Positions 1 to 6,792 of a DNA stretch of 10,231 nucleotides are shown here, in pieces. A program made the position numbers and the translations under genes. Numbering within the stretch: the first letter of the stretch is position 1; each line of letters opens with the position of its first letter. The stretch comes from Shewanella sp. (GTDB lineage Bacteria > Pseudomonadota > Gammaproteobacteria > Enterobacterales > Shewanellaceae), in NCBI GenBank assembly GCA_004195335.1, contig SDWK01000046.1, positions 1-10,231 of the forward strand, written 5' to 3'. Under the pieces are notes generated by a model. It searched no databases and had not been told where the DNA came from. It was given only the letters and a program-made list of their open reading frames with translations.

Positions 1-539
1 TCATTAAATAGCAATTCAGTCGATCTCACGGCCTCATCAATCACTGTCTCTATCAAGACTTGCTCCGATGCTGGTGCCTTGCCTAATACATAATTACTCA
101 CTTGGTTCTTATCACCTGGATGACCAATTCCGATCCGGAGTCGATAGAAACCTTTATCATTGGCAAGCTTAGCAATGATATCTTTCAGGCCATTATGTCC
201 GCCATGGCCGCCACCAAGTTTAAATTTTGCAATTCCGGGCTGCATATCCAGCTCATCATGAGCAACCAAAATCTCTTCAGGTTCAATGCGGAAAAAGTTG
301 GCTAAAGCGCCGACCGACTTCCCACTCAGATTCATAAAGGTGGACGGGATGAGTAAACGAACATCTTTCCCGTGCAAAGTCACTCTTGCTGTTAACCCAT
401 AATATTTGCTATCTGCGACGAGCGTAGCACCGCACACTTTCGCCAATTCGTGTACATACCAAGCTCCCGCGTTGTGCCTGGTCTGAGCATATTTATCGCC
501 TGGGTTTGCGAGCCCAACTATCAGTTTAATGTTACTCAT
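1..539 (-). CDS. pth: Peptidyl-tRNA hydrolase, C-terminus cut by window edge
   Basis: Cytosolic esterase that cleaves peptidyl-tRNAs dropped from stalled or aborted ribosomes and so recycles the tRNA. The ATG at 539-537 opens a frame of 179 complete codons that runs off the left edge without a stop. The bacterial family is usually about 195 residues, so only a short C-terminal tail is missing. The start [14 protein letters not shown] matches the family, and the known active-site positions are all visible: N12, H22 (in TRHNAGAW), M69-N70 (in STFMNLSG), D95 (in HDELD) and N116 (in [10 protein letters not shown]). These correspond to E. coli N10, H20, M67/N68, D93 and N114, shifted by two. The ribosome-binding site is weak (AGG six bases before ATG). 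In many gammaproteobacteria ychF follows pth, which would lie outside this window. The identification is certain. Confidence 0.97.
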   Translation of the reverse strand, partial: MSNIKLIVGLANPGDKYAQTRHNAGAWYVHELAKVCGATLVADSKYYGLTARVTLHGKDVRLLIPSTFMNLSGKSVGALANFFRIEPEEILVAHDELDMQPGIAKFKLGGGHGGHNGLKDIIAKLANDKGFYRLRIGIGHPGDKNQVSNYVLGKAPASEQVLIETVIDEAVRSTELLFN

Positions 540-591
540 TTAGCCTATTCTTTCATTCTGCGAGTGAAGTTGCCACAAAGAAAAACGCGGC

Positions 592-620
592 ATTTTAACA
601 CTCAATTCCCTACTCAACAA
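592..620 (-). promoter_or_regulatory. Candidate sigma70 promoter of pth
   Basis: Read on the reverse strand, a -35 TTGTTG (620-615), a 17-base spacer and a -10 TAAAAT (597-592) sit upstream of pth. Transcription would start near 585 and give a leader of roughly 45 bases before the ATG at 539. The spacing is ideal and the hexamers are good. The site was found by eye only. Confidence 0.55.
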
Positions 621-708
621 ATAATGAGCAAAATTGTTCTGCCTGACCGGTTAAATGTAGAGGGGATTGAAACGGGCAACCACTGTTTATCGACTATTTT
701 ATGACGCT

Positions 709-765
709 AAAAAATCAACCACCGATAGCCAGTTAACAATCAATTGGCCATCGCTAGGTTGATTT
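709..765 (-). terminator. Long imperfect hairpin with T-run, probable ubiF terminator
   Basis: An outer stem of 9 bp (AAATCAACC at 712-720 with GGTTGATTT at 757-765) encloses an inner stem of 9 positions with one mismatch (723-731 with 745-753), separated by a small internal loop. The apical loop is 732-744. On the reverse strand the structure runs straight into six T residues (714-709), the last part of the stem contributing to the run, so it would terminate reverse-strand transcription leaving ubiF about 60 bases upstream. The stem is rather AT-rich, so strength is uncertain. The rest of the 540-825 gap holds the pth promoter and nothing else I recognise. Confidence 0.55.
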
Positions 766-825
766 GTGGGAAGACTATATCTTAGAGTTTCTTTTTTGGG
801 TTACGAGCCATAATCTGAGGTTATT

Positions 826-2034
826 TTACAAACCCAAGGCATACTTAAGTACATACTTTTTGATCGGAGAATCGATATTGGCCACTTTTAACGCCGCATT
901 ACGCAGTATTTTTAACGGTAAAAGCTCATTACTGAATCCAGCATAGAAGAGGTCCATGGCAGACATCATCAACTGATTATCTTTATAACGCCTTTCTTGG
1001 TATGAGCGTAATGCGGGTTCTTCCCACCAAGGTTCACCTTGGCTTATTTTTTCTGAAATAGTTGAAATCAATGCTTCGACATCTTTAAAGCCAATGTTAA
1101 CCCCCTGCCCAGCGAGTGGATTAATGGTATGCGCCGCATCGCCTAAAATAACCAGATTGTCAGCGAAATAGGATTGTGCATGGCGTCTTGTTAGCTTGAA
1201 ACTGCCTTTTTGTAACACTTCGAACTGCCTGTCCAGACGTGCAGGAAAGTGCTCGTTTATCTGTTGAGCCAGAGCCTTATTACTTAATTGAGTGAGTTGT
1301 GCAATGCGACTAGCATCGTCATACCACACCAAAGACGCATTATTCCCCGGCAGAGGCAGAAGAGATCGCGGTCCTTGTGGAGTAAATTGCTGCCAAGTTA
1401 CATCTTGTTGACCGCAATTGGTCTTGATATTAATTAACATCGCGGATTGAGAATAATCCCACCCCGTCAAGCCAATTCCAGCCCAGGTCCTTACTTGGGA
1501 ATTAGCGCCATCGGCGCCGACAAGTAATTTAGTCTCGAGTGAGACACCATTATCTAAGGTAACCGTTACCCCTCGTTCTTGGCGGCTAAAATCCGCTACC
1601 TTTGTTGGGCAAAAAAGCTCAATATTATCAAATGAGTCAAACTGCTCCCAGAGCGCAAGTTGCATCAGCCTGTTTTCAACAATATGTCCCAGATAGGGAA
1701 CACCGACTTGTTCAGCATGAAATCGAGTGATGAAACCATCTAACTCCCAGGTTTCTAATCCCAAATAGGCGACCCGGCGCATCAAACTAAGACTCTTCAG
1801 TGCCCCGAGGCGTTCGAGTAACTGTTCAGATGCCAGACTCACCGCGGATACCCTGATATCGATAGCTTGCTCGCTGCTATATGGCTTAGGTGCATAGGCT
1901 TCAACCACTGCAACATTGAGCCCTAGTTGTGCTAGACCTATGGCAGTGGCGGCGCCAACCATTCCTCCACCAACGATGACAACATCTTTTTTTAACGCTT
2001 TCATTTGAGACTGACTCACCAAGGCTTCATCCAT
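826..2034 (-). CDS. ubiF: FAD-dependent ubiquinone-biosynthesis hydroxylase UbiF
   Basis: Flavin monooxygenase of the UbiH/UbiF/VisC family, which hydroxylates the benzoquinol ring in a late step of aerobic ubiquinone synthesis (2-octaprenyl-3-methyl-6-methoxy-1,4-benzoquinol hydroxylase). The 402-residue frame shows the FAD Rossmann motif VGGGMVGAA (residues 21-29), the DG motif VGADGANSQVR (172-182) and the second FAD motif GDAAHTINPLAGQG (298-311). The segments WQQFTPQGPR and MDLFYAGFSN and the C-terminal KYALGL closely match E. coli UbiF as I remember it, which favours UbiF over the paralogues UbiH and VisC. Start: ATG 2034 gives the longest frame but has no ribosome-binding site and would leave a leader of only about 10 bases from the candidate promoter. 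ATG 2004 (residue 11) has GGTGAG ten bases upstream and gives an N-terminus the same length as E. coli UbiF, so 826-2004 may be the true extent. The gene is divergent from the miaB side, as in E. coli. Confidence 0.93.
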   Translation of the reverse strand: MDEALVSQSQMKALKKDVVIVGGGMVGAATAIGLAQLGLNVAVVEAYAPKPYSSEQAIDIRVSAVSLASEQLLERLGALKSLSLMRRVAYLGLETWELDGFITRFHAEQVGVPYLGHIVENRLMQLALWEQFDSFDNIELFCPTKVADFSRQERGVTVTLDNGVSLETKLLVGADGANSQVRTWAGIGLTGWDYSQSAMLINIKTNCGQQDVTWQQFTPQGPRSLLPLPGNNASLVWYDDASRIAQLTQLSNKALAQQINEHFPARLDRQFEVLQKGSFKLTRRHAQSYFADNLVILGDAAHTINPLAGQGVNIGFKDVEALISTISEKISQGEPWWEEPALRSYQERRYKDNQLMMSAMDLFYAGFSNELLPLKILRNAALKVANIDSPIKKYVLKYALGL

Positions 2035-2051
2035 ACTATTTTATGTCTTTG

Positions 2052-2080
2052 TTTATAATTATCTGATTCAAACGATCCAA
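2052..2080 (-). promoter_or_regulatory. Candidate promoter of ubiF
   Basis: On the reverse strand a -35 TTGGAT (2080-2075), a 17-base spacer and a -10 TATAAA (2057-2052) precede ubiF. The predicted transcription start near 2046 lies only about 10 bases before ATG 2034 and about 40 bases before ATG 2004, which bears on the choice of start codon. Confidence 0.45.
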
Positions 2081-2093
2081 AAAACCACATTTA

Positions 2094-2122
2094 TGGCTAA
2101 ATATTCAGTGCTAGGTTAGCCA
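2094..2122. repeat. Short inverted repeat between ubiF and the small secreted gene
   Basis: TGGCTAA (2094-2100) and TTAGCCA (2116-2122) form a perfect 7-bp inverted repeat around a 15-base centre. It lies about 15 bases upstream of the candidate ubiF -35 box, so it could be an operator or chance. No T-run follows on either strand. The rest of the spacer from 2123 to 2331 shows no promoter I can assign with confidence, only a 4-bp hairpin around 2169-2180. Confidence 0.25.
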
Positions 2123-2331
2123 CGGGTTTTGAATCACCGATATTGAACTGTGTTTTATCCGCTAAATCCCCGGCTACGGGCAATAAGCATGTCAATAATA
2201 TTTAATTGAGTATCCAAATGTTGCTATACCCACTTTGACTAACACCTGCTTACAAACCGTAGAACTTAAATACAGGTTCTTACATTACACTCAGTTTTCA
2301 AATCAAAGCCAATGGAATGAGTGAGCACATT

Positions 2332-2649
2332 ATGAAACTATCAGCATATCTTACCTTACTAGCTGTCAGCATTTTGCCATTATCTCTTCACGCTGAACAA
2401 ATGGATAAAACCACCGACAGCGAAGCTATGGAAGTCATTACTGTAAGCTATAGAGCACCTTTGGATTATGCCCTATATCAATATACTACGGAATTATTGA
2501 ACCAATTTAGAATTCAAATCGAAGCAGATATTTATACTCAAGCGCGATCTGGCTCATTGAAAATGGCAAAGTATCAATCTGATATGACAGCATGGAACAC
2601 ACCATACACTCCAATAACAATCGATAATAAATGGGTTAGATCAGAATGA
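2332..2649 (+). CDS. Small exported protein of unknown function
   Basis: I do not recognise this protein. From ATG 2332 it has 105 residues. The first 21 form a clear Sec signal peptide: MK, a hydrophobic core (YLTLLAVSILPLSL) and a probable cleavage site HA|EQ. The mature part of about 84 residues has an acidic, polar start, then EVITVSYRAPLDYALYQYT, then a stretch likely to be helical (about residues 50-80), and a polar tail ending in WVRSE. It has no cysteine, so it is neither a lipoprotein nor disulphide bonded, and it should be periplasmic or secreted. An in-frame ATG at 2317 would add five residues (MSEHI), but these put an acidic residue ahead of the signal peptide, so 2332 is preferred; neither start has a convincing ribosome-binding site. 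The gene sits between ubiF and miaB, which are adjacent in E. coli. EVITV resembles the TonB box of outer-membrane receptors, but no plug or barrel follows. Confidence 0.75.
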   Translation: MKLSAYLTLLAVSILPLSLHAEQMDKTTDSEAMEVITVSYRAPLDYALYQYTTELLNQFRIQIEADIYTQARSGSLKMAKYQSDMTAWNTPYTPITIDNKWVRSE

Positions 2650-2673
2650 TTTTCAATAAAAAAGTGCAAAAGC

Positions 2674-2702
2674 TAGCCACTAGGGTGCTCAAGAGGTAAA
2701 AT
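2674..2702 (+). promoter_or_regulatory. Candidate promoter of miaB
   Basis: TAGCCA (2674-2679), a 17-base spacer and TAAAAT (2697-2702) resemble a sigma70 promoter with a good -10 and a 4/6 -35. Transcription would start near 2709, some 35 bases before the miaB ATG. No terminator is visible after the small upstream gene, so read-through from it is also possible. Confidence 0.35.
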
Positions 2703-2744
2703 GTTGCGCTATTTTTCCTGTGGTTCCAAGAGTGATACAAACAG

Positions 2745-4169
2745 ATGAGTAAAAAACTCCATATTAAAACCTGGGGCTGTCAGATGAATGAGTATGACTC
2801 ATCTAAGATGGCTGACCTGATGGACGAGTACGAAGGCTATACCTTGACAGATGAGCCCGGAGAAGCTGATGTATTGCTTCTGAATACTTGTTCGATTCGT
2901 GAAAAAGCTCAAGAAAAAGTGTTCCATCAACTTGGACGCTGGAAAAAACTAAAAGATAAAAATCCCAATTTAATCATCGGGGTTGGCGGTTGTGTTGCAT
3001 CCCAAGAGGGCAAAGTCATCAAGGATCGTGCTCAGTGCGTTGATCTGATCTTTGGTCCACAAACATTACATCGTCTTCCTGAGATGATCGAGCAAATCAG
3101 GGGCGGGGCAAAGTCGGTGATCGACATCAGTTTCCCTGAAATTGAAAAATTCGATCGATTACCTGAACCGCGTGCCGATGGTCCAAGTGCATATGTTTCT
3201 ATTATGGAAGGTTGCAGTAAATATTGCTCTTTCTGTGTAGTACCTTATACCCGTGGCGAAGAGGTCAGTCGTCCTCTTGATGATGTTATCCTGGAGATAG
3301 CTCAACTCGCAGCCCAAGGCGTTCGCGAAGTTAATCTATTAGGACAAAACGTTAACGCTTATCGTGGCGCGACTCATGATGATGAGATCTGCACCTTTGC
3401 AGAACTGCTCCGTTACGTTGCAGCCATTGATGGAATCGATAGACTCAGGTTTACCACGAGTCACCCTATTGAATTTACACAAGATATTATTGACGTTTAT
3501 GAGGATACGCCTGAACTCGTCAGCTTCCTTCATCTGCCAGTTCAATCAGGTTCGGATCGCATTCTGACTCAGATGAAACGTGGTCATATGGCTATCGAAT
3601 ATAAATCAATTATTCGACGCCTCAAAAAAGCACGTCCGGATATCCAAATAAGCTCTGACTTTATCATCGGTTTCCCGGGTGAGTCTAAGCAGGACTTCGC
3701 CGACACCATGAAACTCATTGAAGATGTGCAATTTGATCACAGCTTCAGCTTTATCTACAGTGCCCGCCCAGGCACGCCAGCAGCCGATTTCCCCGATGAT
3801 GTAACTTTAGCTGAAAAGAAAGAACGTTTGGCTATCTTGCAAGACAGAATTACTCAGCAAGCCATGCGTTATAGCCGTCATATGCTTGGAACAGTTCAAC
3901 GAATTTTAGTCGAAGGGCCATCGGTAAAGAATCCAATGGAGCTCAGAGGCCGCACTGAAACCAGCCGAGTAGTGAATTTCGAAGCCGATCCTAAACATAT
4001 TGGTAGTTTCGTCGATGTCGAAATTGTTGATGTTTACACCAACTCATTACGTGGCACCTTTGTCCGCGGGGAAGATGAGATGGATCTTCGCCGCTCACTC
4101 ACACCATCTGACATTCTTGCTAAACATAAGAAAGACGATGACTTAGGTGTTACTCAATACATACCCTAA
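2745..4169 (+). CDS. miaB: tRNA-2-methylthio-N6-isopentenyladenosine synthase MiaB
   Basis: Radical-SAM methylthiotransferase that converts i6A37 to ms2i6A37 in tRNAs reading codons that start with U, which stabilises codon-anticodon pairing. The 474 residues fit the family. Domains in order: an N-terminal UPF0004 domain with the three auxiliary [4Fe-4S] cysteines C12 (TWGCQMN), C49 (LNTCSIR) and C83 (GGCVAS); the radical-SAM core with C157-x3-C161-x2-C164 ([17 protein letters not shown]); and a C-terminal TRAM domain (about 385-450, starting around [11 protein letters not shown]) that binds RNA. All six cluster cysteines are intact. The ATG at 2745 gives the family N-terminus [15 protein letters not shown]; its ribosome-binding site is weak. 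A strong terminator follows at once, so the gene is probably transcribed apart from ybeZ. Identification is certain. Confidence 0.98.
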   Translation: MSKKLHIKTWGCQMNEYDSSKMADLMDEYEGYTLTDEPGEADVLLLNTCSIREKAQEKVFHQLGRWKKLKDKNPNLIIGVGGCVASQEGKVIKDRAQCVDLIFGPQTLHRLPEMIEQIRGGAKSVIDISFPEIEKFDRLPEPRADGPSAYVSIMEGCSKYCSFCVVPYTRGEEVSRPLDDVILEIAQLAAQGVREVNLLGQNVNAYRGATHDDEICTFAELLRYVAAIDGIDRLRFTTSHPIEFTQDIIDVYEDTPELVSFLHLPVQSGSDRILTQMKRGHMAIEYKSIIRRLKKARPDIQISSDFIIGFPGESKQDFADTMKLIEDVQFDHSFSFIYSARPGTPAADFPDDVTLAEKKERLAILQDRITQQAMRYSRHMLGTVQRILVEGPSVKNPMELRGRTETSRVVNFEADPKHIGSFVDVEIVDVYTNSLRGTFVRGEDEMDLRRSLTPSDILAKHKKDDDLGVTQYIP

Positions 4170-4187
4170 GTCCTGAAAGACAGTTCT

Positions 4188-4215
4188 AAGGCGGCATGAA
4201 AATGCCGCCTTTTTT
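4188..4215 (+). terminator. Strong intrinsic terminator after miaB
   Basis: AAGGCGGCAT (4188-4197) pairs perfectly with ATGCCGCCTT (4202-4211) around a GAAA tetraloop, and six T residues follow (4210-4215). This is a textbook Rho-independent terminator 18 bases after the miaB stop. It implies that ybeZ-ybeY-corC-lnt need their own promoter in the 4216-4337 spacer. Confidence 0.93.
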
Positions 4216-4254
4216 AGTTTTCAACTTAAGTTAATTCGGTTTGCTCACCTTTAA

Positions 4255-4306
4255 GATAAATTCAGTTAGCATTTATCAGTGTTGACTCGTAAACTGTGAA
4301 TATAGA
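4255..4306 (+). promoter_or_regulatory. Putative control region of the ybeZ operon
   Basis: A perfect 7-bp inverted repeat (GATAAAT 4255-4261, ATTTATC 4271-4277) overlaps two weak promoter candidates. One is TTAGCA (4266-4271) with 18 bases to TAAACT (4290-4295). The other is TTGACT (4282-4287) with only 13 bases to TATAGA (4301-4306). The 13-base spacing would be short for sigma70 but is in the range used by heat-shock sigma32; the -10 does not match the C-rich sigma32 consensus. E. coli ybeZ is known to be heat-shock regulated. The need for a promoter here is strongly implied by the terminator upstream, but which element is used is uncertain. Confidence 0.3.
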
Positions 4307-4326
4307 ACGCAGATGACAATTGCTAA

Positions 4327-4340
4327 TTGGAGTTATTTTG
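4327..4340 (+). promoter_or_regulatory. Ribosome-binding site that sets the TTG start of ybeZ
   Basis: TTGGAG (4327-4332) lies five bases before the TTG at 4338-4340. No ATG or GTG in frame fits the family N-terminus, and the alternative TTG at 4320 lacks such a site, so this decides the start at 4338. Confidence 0.7.
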
Positions 4341-5381
4341 TCTAACAAGTTAACGACGCTGAACCTCTATTTAGAGCCAGCAGATACTCGTCGATTGATC
4401 TCCCTTTGTGGGCCATTCGATGACAATATCAAGCAAGTCGAACGCCGTATCGGTGTCGAGATCAGCTACCGAGATAATCACTTTCAAATTGTCGGACAAG
4501 CCAGAAACTGTCTCATCGTTAATAACCTACTAAAAACACTTTATATCGAGACTCAGGCAATTAAAGGCAGTACTCCTGACCTTGAACCAGATGCCGTTCA
4601 TTTGGCAATCCAAGAAGCAGTTGCACTCGAAGTCGAAGCGCCAAGAGACGAAAAAGAGCGTTATATAAAGACCAAACGCGGAGTCATCAAGCCTCGTAAT
4701 CCAAATCAAAGTGATTACGTCGCTAACATAGTTAGCCACGACATTACTTTTGGGGTGGGGCCTGCAGGTACTGGTAAAACCTTCCTTGCTGTAGCGGCTG
4801 CAGTCGATGCGCTGGAGCGACAAGAGGTACGCCGTATATTACTGACTCGTCCGGCTGTAGAAGCGGGAGAAAAGCTTGGCTTTCTGCCTGGCGATCTCAG
4901 TCAGAAGGTCGATCCCTATCTTCGTCCACTCTATGATGCCTTATTCGAAATGTTAGGTTTCGAAAAAGTAGAGCGTTTAATAGAGCGTAATATCATCGAA
5001 GTTGCGCCTCTTGCCTACATGCGTGGCCGCACACTCAATGACGCCTTTATCATCTTAGATGAAAGCCAGAACACGACGGTTGAACAGATGAAAATGTTCC
5101 TCACGCGTATTGGTTTTAACTCTCAAGCCGTGATCACTGGAGATATCACTCAGAGCGATCTGCCTAAGAGCCAGAAGTCAGGTCTGCGGCACGCTATTGA
5201 AGTGTTAAGAGACGTTGATGTGGTTAGTTTTAACTTTTTCCAGGCTAAAGATGTCGTTCGTCATCCCGTTGTAGCCCGAATCGTTGAAGCCTATGAAGCG
5301 CATGAACAACAAGTCCAAATTGCCAAAGCGAAGAAAGATAGTCAATATAAGCTTCAAGGGACCCCAGAAAATGAACAGTAG
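4338..5381 (+). CDS. ybeZ: PhoH-like ATPase YbeZ
   Basis: P-loop ATPase of the PhoH family, cytosolic, a known partner of the endoribonuclease YbeY in ribosome and RNA quality control; its exact reaction is not settled. From the TTG at 4338 the protein has 347 residues, close to E. coli YbeZ. Residues 10-70 form the N-terminal domain ([24 protein letters not shown]). The Walker A motif GPAGTGKT is at 141-148, followed by [19 protein letters not shown] (168-186). The Walker [10 protein letters not shown] ends at 245, with D241 and E242, and an [13 protein letters not shown] block lies near the C-terminus. The start is a TTG with a good ribosome-binding site; another TTG at 4320 would add six residues (MLIGVI) that look like translated leader. 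The stop overlaps the ybeY start by 11 bases, which suggests translational coupling. It is the first gene of ybeZ-ybeY-corC-lnt. Confidence 0.96.
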   Translation: MSNKLTTLNLYLEPADTRRLISLCGPFDDNIKQVERRIGVEISYRDNHFQIVGQARNCLIVNNLLKTLYIETQAIKGSTPDLEPDAVHLAIQEAVALEVEAPRDEKERYIKTKRGVIKPRNPNQSDYVANIVSHDITFGVGPAGTGKTFLAVAAAVDALERQEVRRILLTRPAVEAGEKLGFLPGDLSQKVDPYLRPLYDALFEMLGFEKVERLIERNIIEVAPLAYMRGRTLNDAFIILDESQNTTVEQMKMFLTRIGFNSQAVITGDITQSDLPKSQKSGLRHAIEVLRDVDVVSFNFFQAKDVVRHPVVARIVEAYEAHEQQVQIAKAKKDSQYKLQGTPENEQ

Positions 5382-5877
5382 CCAAGCAGAACTGGATTTA
5401 GTTCTCGATCTGCAACTCGCTATAGACAATAGTCAGTTACCAAGTAAAGAAAATTTTGAACTTTGGGTGCGTACAGCACTCCCAAAGACGATGACAGAAG
5501 CCGAATTAACGATAAGAATCGTCGATGAAGCCGAAAGTCAGGAGTTAAACTCGACATACAGAGGAAAAGATAAGCCAACAAATGTGCTCTCTTTTCCCTT
5601 TGAGGCACCACCGGAGATTAAAATCCCACTATTAGGCGATTTAATCATCTGTGCGCCCGTTGTCGAACTCGAGGCATTACAGCAAGATAAGCCTCTACAA
5701 GCTCACTGGGCTCACATGGTTGTACACGGTTGTCTCCATCTGCTAGGGTATGATCATATAGACGATGCAGAAGCCGACGAAATGGAGTCTTTAGAGACTC
5801 AACTAATTGAAAATTTAGGTTTTAACAATCCTTACAAGGAGCAAGAATTGGCCATAACAGGTCAGGAAAAACTATGA
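5371..5877 (+). CDS. ybeY: Endoribonuclease YbeY, 16S rRNA maturation
   Basis: Zinc-dependent single-strand endoribonuclease of the UPF0054 family, required for correct 16S rRNA 3'-end processing and 70S ribosome quality control. The protein has 168 residues, slightly longer than the 155 of E. coli. The metal motif [11 protein letters not shown] is intact, with H119, H123 and H129 as zinc ligands. The conserved [16 protein letters not shown] (63-78) contains R64, the equivalent of the important E. coli R59. GDLIIC (89-94) is also typical. The start is ATG 5371, inside the last codons of ybeZ, with AAGGGA upstream. An ATG at 5284 in the same frame would add 29 residues that overlap ybeZ and are not family-like. 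The stop overlaps the corC start by four bases (ATGA). Function is firmly supported by motif and neighbours. Confidence 0.96.
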   Translation: MNSSQAELDLVLDLQLAIDNSQLPSKENFELWVRTALPKTMTEAELTIRIVDEAESQELNSTYRGKDKPTNVLSFPFEAPPEIKIPLLGDLIICAPVVELEALQQDKPLQAHWAHMVVHGCLHLLGYDHIDDAEADEMESLETQLIENLGFNNPYKEQELAITGQEKL

Positions 5878-6749
5878 GTGACGATATCCCCCCCAGTAGC
5901 AACGCCCAAAGAAAGAGCTGGTTAGAAAAAGTAAGCCAGTTATTTCAGGGCGAACCTCGAAGCCGTGATGATCTTGTTGATGTAATACACGATGCGGAGC
6001 TTCGTGAAGTTATCTCTGAAGATACTCGCGAAATGATCAAAGGTGTATTAGAAGTATCTGATCTTCGTGTCAGAGACATCATGATCCCGAGAGCGCAGAT
6101 TGTGGCACTTCAAATTGATAACACGGTAGCAGAGTTTCTCTCTACAGTGATCAGTTCGGCGCACTCCCGTTTTCCCGTTGTCAATGAAGATAAAGATCAT
6201 ATCGAAGGCATTTTACTGGCCAAAGATCTGCTTCAATATGGGTTTAAAAACAACGAAGAGCCTTTCTCATTAGGACAAGTGATTCGTCCGGCTGTTGTTG
6301 TCCCAGAAAGTAAACGAGTCGATGTTTTGCTTAAAGAATTCCGCTCTCAGCGATATCATATGGCCATAGTGGTCGATGAGTATGGCGGGGTATCGGGTCT
6401 GGTTACCATCGAAGACATCCTCGAAGAAATTGTCGGCGAAATCGAAGATGAGTTTGCTCATGACTCTGCAGAAGAGACTGAAATTCGCAAGGTCAGTAAG
6501 CAGATCTATATGATCAAAGCATTAACGCCTATCGAAGATTTCAATGATGAGTTTCAAACTCAATTCAGCGATGAAGAATTTGATACTGTTGGTGGTTTGG
6601 TTTCTCATGCATTTGGCCATCTTCCCGAGAGAAATGAGAAGGTGTGCATTGATGGGATCGAGTTTACCGTAATTAGCGCCGACACACGCCGATTATTGCA
6701 GCTCAGAGTTAAACTCCCCGATCCAAATACCGAAGAGAAATCAGCATAA
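5874..6749 (+). CDS. corC: CorC/YbeX, CBS-domain magnesium and cobalt protein
   Basis: Cytosolic CBS-pair protein of the CorC/HlyC family, classically linked to Mg2+/Co2+ efflux with CorA and more recently to ribosome metabolism in E. coli (as YbeX). The 291 residues match the family length. After a polar N-terminus come an acidic helical region with [15 protein letters not shown] (33-47), CBS domain 1 (about 66-126, opening with [11 protein letters not shown]), CBS domain 2 (about 133-190, with [29 protein letters not shown] following) and the C-terminal CorC_HlyC domain (about 205-285, with FDTVGGLV and HLPERNE). There is no transmembrane DUF21 domain, which separates it from the membrane-bound CorB/YfjD type. 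The ATG overlaps the ybeY stop by four bases, a sign of coupled translation. Position between ybeY and lnt is as in E. coli. Confidence 0.95.
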   Translation: MSDDIPPSSNAQRKSWLEKVSQLFQGEPRSRDDLVDVIHDAELREVISEDTREMIKGVLEVSDLRVRDIMIPRAQIVALQIDNTVAEFLSTVISSAHSRFPVVNEDKDHIEGILLAKDLLQYGFKNNEEPFSLGQVIRPAVVVPESKRVDVLLKEFRSQRYHMAIVVDEYGGVSGLVTIEDILEEIVGEIEDEFAHDSAEETEIRKVSKQIYMIKALTPIEDFNDEFQTQFSDEEFDTVGGLVSHAFGHLPERNEKVCIDGIEFTVISADTRRLLQLRVKLPDPNTEEKSA

Positions 6750-6792
6750 CGTACTCTCTTAAACGGTAAATATTTTCTATGATGAGGCTGGA

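Noticed and set aside
102..704. Forward-strand open frames at 102-305 and 450-704
   Set aside because: They lie opposite pth and its leader, show no family features, and have no ribosome-binding site; the reverse strand holds the certain pth gene.
2161..2188. Small hairpin around CCCG-GCTA-CGGG as terminator or riboswitch
   Set aside because: The stem is only 4 bp, no T-run follows, and no known riboswitch core is visible.
2317..2649. Truncated TonB-dependent receptor gene
   Set aside because: Only the short EVITV stretch is similar; there is no plug or barrel sequence before or after, and the frame ends cleanly with a stop, so pseudogene status is not supported.
5284..5370. Longer ybeY beginning at ATG 5284
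   Set aside because: The extra 29 residues are basic, overlap the ybeZ C-terminus out of frame and do not fit YbeY N-termini; ATG 5371 fits the family and has a ribosome-binding site.
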